In this document: positions 57,093-64,000 of the stretch, piece after piece | Layout: the number at the start of each line of letters is the position of its first letter | How positions within the stretch are numbered: the first letter of the stretch is position 1 | Origin: Favolaschia claudopus | Taxonomy: Eukaryota > Basidiomycota > Agaricomycetes > Agaricales > Mycenaceae | NCBI GenBank assembly: GCA_037176885.1 | Contig: JAWWNJ010000039.1 | Location: forward strand, 1,632,843 to 1,696,842 | Length of the DNA: 64,000 nt | Reading direction: 5' to 3' | Made by a program: the position numbers and the translations under genes | The notes under the pieces: generated by a model | Told to the model about the DNA's origin: nothing | The model's database searches: none | What the model saw: only the letters and a program-made list of their open reading frames with translations

Positions 57093-57441
57093 TGTTGGAA
57101 TGTGGGTTTTGCCTCTACATGAGACCACTTTGATCCTTCATGATCCTATCATTGATATTGATCCTTCATCCTCTGATCCTTTATGACCCTATCATTGATA
57201 CCTGATCCTATGTCCTGTGTTCTCTTTATGGTAATCCCCTTGTTCCCAAGTGTAGTTCCTTTGTGCCCAATTAGGTCTTCCCTTTATCTGCCATATGTAG
57301 CATTCCCTTTGTTCCTGTACCTATATATACAGCCTAGCTAGTGCCTTGAGTCCTGACTTCAGACAAATTATTTTACTTCACAATTGCAATCTACTAGAGT
57401 TCTCACTGTTGACTTCAGACTCTGTGCTTGCCTGTTCAACA
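57093..57441 (+). repeat. Solo LTR C of the Ty1/copia-like family, inverted
   Basis: It has 349 bases and runs from TGTTGGAATG to GTTCAACA. Perfect 5-bp target duplications TATTG flank it at 57088-57092 and 57442-57446. It is in the opposite orientation to LTRs A and B. It is shorter: the segment GACATCTCTCACTCTC near the start is missing and the repeated ATCA words are fewer. Confidence 0.87.
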
Positions 57442-57993
57442 TATTGTTGCTTCTGGCAACAAGTAAACGTCGTCCAGAAGGAAGAGTGGGACTCACCAGT
57501 GAGTTTCACGCAGTCAGTTCTCCAGTGATACAGCATTTCTATCGTCCCACATTTTTTGTACTCCCGTTGTCGAGCGAAATTCTTCGTCAGCTCGTATTTG
57601 ACGATCGACCTCCATTGGCCGTAACGACGTTGAAGTAGTCCTGCCTCAACGCGTAGATGTAGCCTCTGTAGTCTTTATATCAATTGAGTGTCACCAGGAA
57701 CTTGAGGTGTTGTAAGGACAGAGCTAGCTGCCCCATGCTTCTCTATATATTGATCATACATCTGATGATCCGAAGCCAGGAACTGTTTGGAACAAATCCA
57801 CTGTACCCGTTAGGATCATCGAAGACACTGAACTCAGTAAATTCAAGATCTACTTCATCTTCATGGTTTTGGCCCACTGAAGAACCAATTGCAAATACTG
57901 CATATGTAGCCAGTCAAATGGTTAGCCTGTGCAACACTTGAAGAGTGTTTGAAAACTGTTTTGACCCATATCCATACTGAAAGCATGTCCACA
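57442..57993. other. Noncoding between solo LTR C and DUF6729 relic
   Basis: No gene was recognised in these 550 bases. Confidence 0.35.
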
Positions 57994-58311
57994 TCAAGTC
58001 AAAAACAGGCATTGATATTGCCCTCTATGGCTGAGATGAGCTGGGAATTCTGCTGCCAGAGATTGTGGAAGCAGGGCGATGATTTTTGGATCCCAACTAT
58101 TAAAAGACACTGTAGCTTTATTTGACTCCTTGTTTCTGCATTTCTTGCATCTGTGTCTCTGGCCAACCAGATGAAAGCAATTATTTAGATCAACAACTCG
58201 TCGAGGTCTTGTAAGACCATGTCTCTCTAGCTTGACGCTGCAGTGGGGGCAACAGAGTCTACGGCTGACCAAGTAATCTGGATCCCACAAAAACAGTCTT
58301 GCGGTGTACAT
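57994..58311 (-). pseudogene. DUF6729 domain fragment
   Basis: The frame reads LFLWDPDYLVSRRLCCPHCS, LTRPRRVVDLNNCFHLVGQR and HRCKKCRNKESNKATVSF, then WDPKIIALLPQSLAAEFPAH. This is the DUF6729 domain, with two CxxC pairs, that opens long Agaricomycete proteins also bearing a 3'-5' exonuclease. An in-frame TGA lies just upstream of the ATG, and the frame ends early. The exonuclease half lies next to it but on the other strand, so the gene has been inverted in part. Confidence 0.65.
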
Positions 58312-58557
58312 CAGTTGAGCACTAGGCTTGGCTCTTGAGAAAACAGGATCCCAGAGGCCTCAGTATCAGGATCATCATCTTCTTTTTCCTCTCTTTTTCT
58401 GTACCTAAAAGGCTTAAGAGACTGTTGTCAAATGATTGGGTGATCAGGCTCTTCTAGAGGAATAACATATTCAACTCTTGGAGCGCATTCTCGTGTCGAC
58501 GTGTTCCGCTCCTCTCAAAACCTTCTCTATCGCTCAGACTGCATGCGTTTAAGAAAT

Positions 58558-58577
58558 CCGAATTCCTGGGAATTCGG
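58558..58577. repeat. 20-bp perfect palindrome
   Basis: Two 9-base arms (CCGAATTCC and GGAATTCGG) face each other across two bases. It lies between the inverted DUF6729 fragment and the plus-strand exonuclease part. It could be an inversion scar or chance. Confidence 0.5.
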
Positions 58578-58721
58578 CTTCTCACTCTCAATCTCCAACT
58601 ACCAACATGGCCTGTACCCGCGTCCCAAAGCCTGTTCCATAGCCTGCATCGCAAACAAAGACGGGTATGCGTAGATGTGAGTGGGTCTTGTTATTTTCGC
58701 GATATATACAACGATTAGCTA

Positions 58722-60560
58722 TGGATCAACAAGCTGCAATGAAGAGTGCCAGACTTGCTGCTGGGGACCACAGTTATAAAACAACAAAGCAGATCATGAA
58801 ACTCAATGGTGAATCTATCTCACTCTGAATTCGAGGCTGCTCTGTTTAAAATGCAGACAAACCTCGCTTTGTATGGGTTGGAGCAACCAGAAGTCATCTT
58901 CACAGACAATCTGGCTGCAGACAAGCAATTTCTGGAGAGGATTTTTCCTTCCCTCAGCAAAAATGTTGTGCCAGTGAAAAATATTCTCATCTGGATCCAG
59001 TTGCTCTCCCTGACAATTTTGATGTGCGGACTATGAGCACGGCTGCTGCAATTGAAGAAGCACTTGAAACTATCTATCAAGATATAGATCTTAATGATGA
59101 ATCATTCAAGCTTGTTGTTGGCTTTGATACTGAGTGGAATGTCGACCAAGGCAGAGCTGGTGGCTCACGCCCTACAGCAATCATTCAGATAGCATACAAA
59201 ACAAGTGTATTCATTTTTCAAGTGCGACACTTCAATGGCAACCTGCCTGCAGCCTTGACAGCATTCTTTCCAATCCTCAGATTTGAAAGCAGGTCGTTCT
59301 GTTACGTGATTTGACACGACTGGCTACAGAGAGTAAACGGCCCCTTTCAAGAAGGGGTTGAGTTAGCAAAACATTAAAGATGCTCGTCTGGGACTCGCAG
59401 AATTATGTGCTCAGGTCTTGAAACTCAGACTTGAGAAACCCGCAGATCTTCGGCTAAATAATGAATGGGATCTTTCGAACCTCTCTCAGCGTTATATAGA
59501 ATATGCTGCACTTGATGCTTTTGTGTTGCTTCGGATCTAGGAGCACTTATCTGCAAAAACAGTCCCAGGGAAGATATTTGAAAATACTAGGACAGGTGCT
59601 TCAGTTGAAGTCCATCAGACTGATCATCGAGACATTGCCTATGGCATCATATCTCCTGATACAACCCCTCTCCCTGGATGCCTGAATTGCACCCCAACAC
59701 GAGTTTGAATCAAAGTGACAGATTACTGGTACCTGACACAACAATCGAAATGGTCTCAGCTCAAGCTGGCGCCAAGGCATTGTCAGCCTTTGGTTCACCA
59801 CCATTTGATATAGTTGTTCAACAAAGCACAGTCTATACACAGAATGTTGATCAGATATCTGAAGATGTAGCGAATGAAGATCAGACAGAAATGAATGAAG
59901 CTCTAGCTGCTTTAGAAAAGGTGATGGATTCCTCATTCCAGGAATTTTAGCTCGCTCAGAAGATGATACCGAAGGCCTAGATTGGATTGATGATACCCAT
60001 GATTCTCATAATTCTGAAAATGACATCCCTCTGGATGATGTTGATGAGGCTGCTCTAGCTGAAGGATTCAAACTGCTCAATGATCCTGAATTCTGAACAC
60101 ATGGTCAACAGTCATCCGAAGCCGTGTTATTATGGATATTTGGCATGCTATGGCCCGAGTCAAAGTTCCAAAAGAGCATGACTTGAGACGAGCTTTTGGT
60201 TTCGCTCTCAGAGACGCTATTCTGATCCCAAATGCTGAAGACAAGCAGAGAATTGAAAAATTCTTGTTACAGAAAGGCACATCTTTGGATGAGAGACTTC
60301 ACTTCAAATCCAAGGTGGTTGTGGCAGCGTTGCCGGAGAATTGTCCTGAGCAACTCTATGAAGCTGTCAGTGAGGTATTCTATGTGTATGCTATTTAATC
60401 CTACCGCATGGAAGGATGCACGCAATGTTTTGAAGGCTATTCATTTGGGGCTTATGTCTGATCCCTCTGGAGTTCAGACTGGTATTGACAGTAAAAATGG
60501 AAATTGCTACAGACACACTGGGAGAATCAATATCGGAAGTAAGGGTAAACAAAGGACTTG
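58722..60560 (+). pseudogene. DUF6729-associated 3'-5' exonuclease (DEDD) relic
   Basis: It is the plus-strand half of a mobile-element-associated nuclease gene. It starts near MDQQAAMKSARLAAGDHSYK. After an internal deletion follow FEAALFKMQTNLALYGLEQP and IFTDNLAADKQFLERIFPSL. The DEDD-type exonuclease comes next: Exo I FDTEWN (59121-59138) and Exo III YIEYAALDAFVLL (around 59,490-59,525). Its C-terminal part has RRAFGFALRDAILIPNAEDK and WKDARNVLKAIHLGLMSDP. Stops and frame changes occur at ~59,310, 59,540, 59,690, 60,395 and 60,558. RNase D/WRN-type exonucleases trim 3' ends, but this copy is dead. Confidence 0.6.
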
Positions 60561-62339
60561 AATTCTGTCAATACCTCTGCATGCAAATCACTGGACTAAT
60601 TTTGCTCCACTGAATTTCACCTAACTTTTGTTCACGCAATTCCGTCAACAACCAAATCCTCCAGGGAATCTCCTCCACAACGCAGCAGTTTCCCTTCTGT
60701 GCAGTATGGAAGCCAAGAGAATGGAAATCTGTGAAGAGATTCCCGTAGATGAAGTTTGCTGGCAGTGTAAAGTTTGCCCGCGTAGGCAGATTTCCGTGTA
60801 GAGTAGGAAGTGAGAGAAGAGAGGTTTGGACCCATTGTACCAGTGGAAAGAAGAATGGAGTGTATATTGCTCTCCGAGTCGTAAGCTGTCAAGAGCGCAG
60901 ATCTACACAGGCTGCCCAAAAGCACAGCCTCTTGGCAACCTCTTGAACGCTGGCGACAGCTGTCTAAATTATATACAACCTTTGTGCTCAGGTCAGGAGT
61001 TATTGCTGTAACAAAGGGTTGCGTGAATTTGGGGGAACACTAAGCTACAATGAAGAGAGTGCAGATTTCTTATAAACCAAATAGATTTGTATAGCTTTTG
61101 ACAGCACAAAAGGTTTCGTTAAACAAGTACAGAATATTGTACACTACGTTCCAACTCCCTGGGCCAACAGGGATAAATTCGAGGAAGGGAGATGCTCAAG
61201 GCAATCGGTTCGCCACCGTGTACACCTTGGTCCGGGTTAAACAGATGAAAATTGAGTGAGGAATGTAATGTTTACCCTTTTATGCAGTACGGCCCGGGAC
61301 AGCGAGCACGATGTTCCCGTGGCAGCGCTGACTAATCCAAGCACAGGAGAGGCTTGAGGGAGTCGAATCGTTGCTGGAGAGGTTTTGGCTTGAGGGAAAC
61401 AAGTGAGGAATGCGTGACAAACATGTAAATGAATTTTTTTTATCTTTTGAGGCCCAGACTTCGAGTTCAATATTCCCGGGCCAGCATGACGACTGCAGGG
61501 GAGGTCTGGAGAAGTCGATTCGTCGCTAAAGCCACTTTGGTTTGGGCAAAAAGAGTGGGGAACGGTTGAGAAATGTTGTGTTTAGGTTTCTGGTGCTGAG
61601 ATGAGTTTGGTAGAAGGAGACGTCAAAATTCTGAGACATCAAGTAGGGAAAACAGGCTTGTAGAGTGTAAAATCAATTGAAGCTATTGGGAGGGGAGCAC
61701 TGGACGCCGGGAGTAAGTAATCAGGTAAGGCAAAGTATTTGCGGAGGAGCAGTCAGTGTTTGGCTCTGTGTGGCAGCCACCTCTCCCAACACAGCTTACC
61801 TCCAACCAAATGCCTGAACGTCATGAAGGTCAACCACACTGCCGACACACTGTTGAACACCCTTCCTCAGCCTCCAAGCAAACCTCCGGAATGCTGGTGG
61901 AATTATTGATGATCTGCATCATCAGCTTGGAGACAAGTGAGTTCTGACCATCCTTTGAAGCGATAGGTTGTGTCAATGGCATCCTGCGTCTTTTCAGCGG
62001 ACTGGCAAATGTGCATTTTGACAACAATGACTCTGGATCCCGTTTTTTTGTACTCTCCATGAATACCTCTCCGCAAACAGGGAGTACAGCTGACAATGTT
62101 CAAGTTAATTCTAGTGCATACAAACTCTCGCTGTTTTCTCCTCGTAGTACTAGATGACAACAGTTTTCAGGAGAGGCTTGATAAATTGATACAGCTGCTT
62201 AATGAGGCTTATGTGCACCAGGAAATCAGCGTATGAATGAATGCCAGCTGTAGTGTTCTCCGTTGTCTCCATGCACAAAATAAATCCCAATGAAATATGC
62301 TTTTGATTAAGTCGTGCGGTTACAAGGCAGATACCTGAG
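60561..62339. other. Noncoding / unrecognised
   Basis: About 1.8 kb holds only short frames on both strands. A minus-strand ATG-less frame (61830-62096) and another at 60632-60925 have no known motif. Confidence 0.3.
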
Positions 62340-64000
62340 ATCTAGCTACTTGGAGAGGGGTAACCTTTGTCCACATTTTGCCATTGACTGCAGCCTTCAA
62401 GGTCCCAAACACCCAAGCAATGCGGCTATTCTCCATTGGCCGCATCGCCAACGCTAAACAAAGCTCCAGACCTCCGCTCTGCACACGTCCGCACACATTG
62501 GTATGGTCGAACGTCGTCACCGAACCGTCTTTGAACTCGCACGGTCAATGCGGTCTGCATGTGATGCTCCCGCTAACCTATGGGATTATTTTGTTGAGAC
62601 AGCGGCATACATCGCTCAAAGACGACCTACCACATACCAAAGGAAGATCACTCCATACGAGGCGTGGCACGACGAGAAACCAGACCTCTCAAATCTCCGT
62701 GAAATTGGCTGTCAAGCGTGTATTAATCCAGGACAAGCATAACCCAAAAATTTTCAACCGCTCCAGGGAATGCCAACTCATCGGCTACTCACCAAACTCA
62801 CCTGCGTACATTTGCTATGACAGGGTCGAGCGCAAAGTCCGCACCTCCTACCACGTAGAATTCATTGAATCGCACCAATGCAATCCCCCGCCCCTTGCAT
62901 CCCGGCCGCGTGATCAACACAGAGGAGAAGAGTCTACACACCTCCCATTTGTCATCGAGGAGGATGACGACGAGGATAGCTCGCCCCCCCCCCGGAGACA
63001 CCAGTAGCCGATGCTGCAGACCCAGCTGATGCTCAGCCAGCCCATCGACATAGCAGCCGTGTAGCAGGAGAATCAACGGAAGAGAGAATCCACCGTACAG
63101 TGCAAGAGGCTCAAGAGGCTGGGGATCGTGTCAGATCTAATCGAGAAGCGAAACAAAAGGAACGCGATAATTCTGCTCACCTTGCTGATCACATCGTCCT
63201 CAACGCGCTCCACGTGGACGAGGGACATATCAACCTCGAGTATCCCGACGATCCAAAGTCCCCCAAAGAAGCTCTCAATACTCCCCGGGCCGCCAAATGG
63301 CTCGCCGCAATGAAAGACGAGCTGAAATCCTTTAAAGAGATGGGTGTCTGGAAGCTAGTGCCGCGCTCTTCAGTCCCAAAAGGCAGAAAAATAATGAAGG
63401 GTAAATTCGTCTTCAAGACAAAACGCGATGCGACAGGGATGGTTTCGCAGTACAAGGCGCGCTTCGTTCTCATGGGCCACCAGATGATCTATGGGAAAGA
63501 TTACACGAAAACCACATCCCCTACCGCTTGATCTGAATCTCTCCGAACCCTATTCCACATTGCGGCTGCGTTAGACTATGAACTGACGCAGATTGACGTC
63601 AAAACCGCTTACCTGTACGGAGATATCGACGAGACGATGTGGATGGAACAGCCGAAAGGTTTTGAAGAGCCCGGTATGGAGGACTATGTCGCAGAGCTGC
63701 AAAAAGGCATATACGGCATGAAGCAGGGCAGACGGCGGTGGAACCACGAAATGGATGGGCACATGAAGTCAATAGGCTTCACGCAGCTGAGCGTCGAGCA
63801 CTGCCTTTATTACCGCAAGCGTGACTCTGGGACCGTATTTGCAGCAGTACATGTTGACGACTTCACTGCCGCAGCAAGTAGCGCGGAAGAGGAGGATCGA
63901 TTTGAGGAGGAGTTGTCGCAGAGGTGGAAGATATCGCGAGGAGACGCTAAATTCATTATTGGATGGGAGGTGCGCAGAGACAGGGATAAACGCACCGTTC
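62340..64000 (+). pseudogene. Ty1/copia pol relic, runs off the window
   Basis: The plus-strand order starts with a pre-integrase scrap (AMRLFSIGRIANAK) joined near 62,458 directly to the integrase C-part (TSAHIGMVERRHRTVFELAR, ANLWDYFVETAAYIAQRRPT), so most of the integrase core is deleted. A frame change near 62,705 precedes RECQLIGYSPNSPAYICYDR. The reverse transcriptase begins WLAAMKDELKSFKEMGVWKL and meets a TGA at 63529-63531. It continues QIDVKTAYLYGDIDETMWME, LQKGIYGMKQGRRRWN and the catalytic VHVDD (~63,850), to ...FIIGWEVRRDRDKRT at the window end. It is of the same family as the relic at 54,680. It is partial and dead. Confidence 0.75.

Noticed and set aside
1..64000. CRISPR arrays, bacterial operons and riboswitches
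   Set aside because: No regular short repeat-spacer pattern and no bacterial gene organisation; the sequence is fungal throughout.

Overview
The window is chromosomal DNA of a basidiomycete fungus, most likely a mushroom-forming Agaricomycete. The evidence is genes with many introns of about 50 bases, an Agaricomycete-type F-box protein, a DUF6533 membrane protein, and mobile elements typical of that class: Plavaka, TET/JBP remnants, DUF6698, DUF6729-exonuclease, Ty3 chromoviruses and Ty1/copia. There are no bacterial-type operons. Every function is read from motifs; no database search was run.

Bases 1-20,200 are gene-rich. In order they hold an F-box protein (-), a secreted amidase-signature enzyme (+), an MFS transporter (-), a pectinesterase (-), a DUF6533 membrane protein (-), a PITH-domain protein (+), an alpha/beta hydrolase (-), the SCF exchange factor CAND1 (+), and a small conserved-looking basic protein (+). 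Amidase, transporter and pectinesterase would suit plant-litter breakdown and uptake; CAND1 and PITH are housekeeping.

From about 20,860 to the end almost everything is transposon material of different ages. It includes a LINE 3' fragment and a decayed Plavaka transposase gene (21,620-30,778) split by about 4.9 kb carrying an alpha-kinase gene. Next come a DUF6698 pseudogene, LINE and LTR-element scraps, and an apparently intact Ty3/gypsy chromovirus (35,847-45,537). After that lie copia gag and pol relics, a broken TET/JBP dioxygenase, an inverted and broken DUF6729/3'-5' exonuclease gene, and a copia pol fragment running off the window. Three solo LTRs of one family (32,887, 52,453 and 57,093) each keep a perfect 5-bp target duplication.

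The outstanding object is the chromovirus. Its two 539-bp LTRs are identical by eye and flanked by GAAGC, so it inserted recently. Gag and Pol lie on the minus strand and are joined by a textbook -1 frameshift signal: A-AAA-AAA, 6-nt spacer, 9-bp GC stem. Between pol and the 3' LTR it carries a spliced gene on the opposite strand for a 604-aa coiled-coil protein with a C-x2-C-x6-C-x10-C-x2-C-x6-C cluster, the spacing of fungal Zn2Cys6 DNA-binding domains. An antisense, intron-bearing putative regulator inside a young retrotransposon is the best candidate here for an undescribed system.
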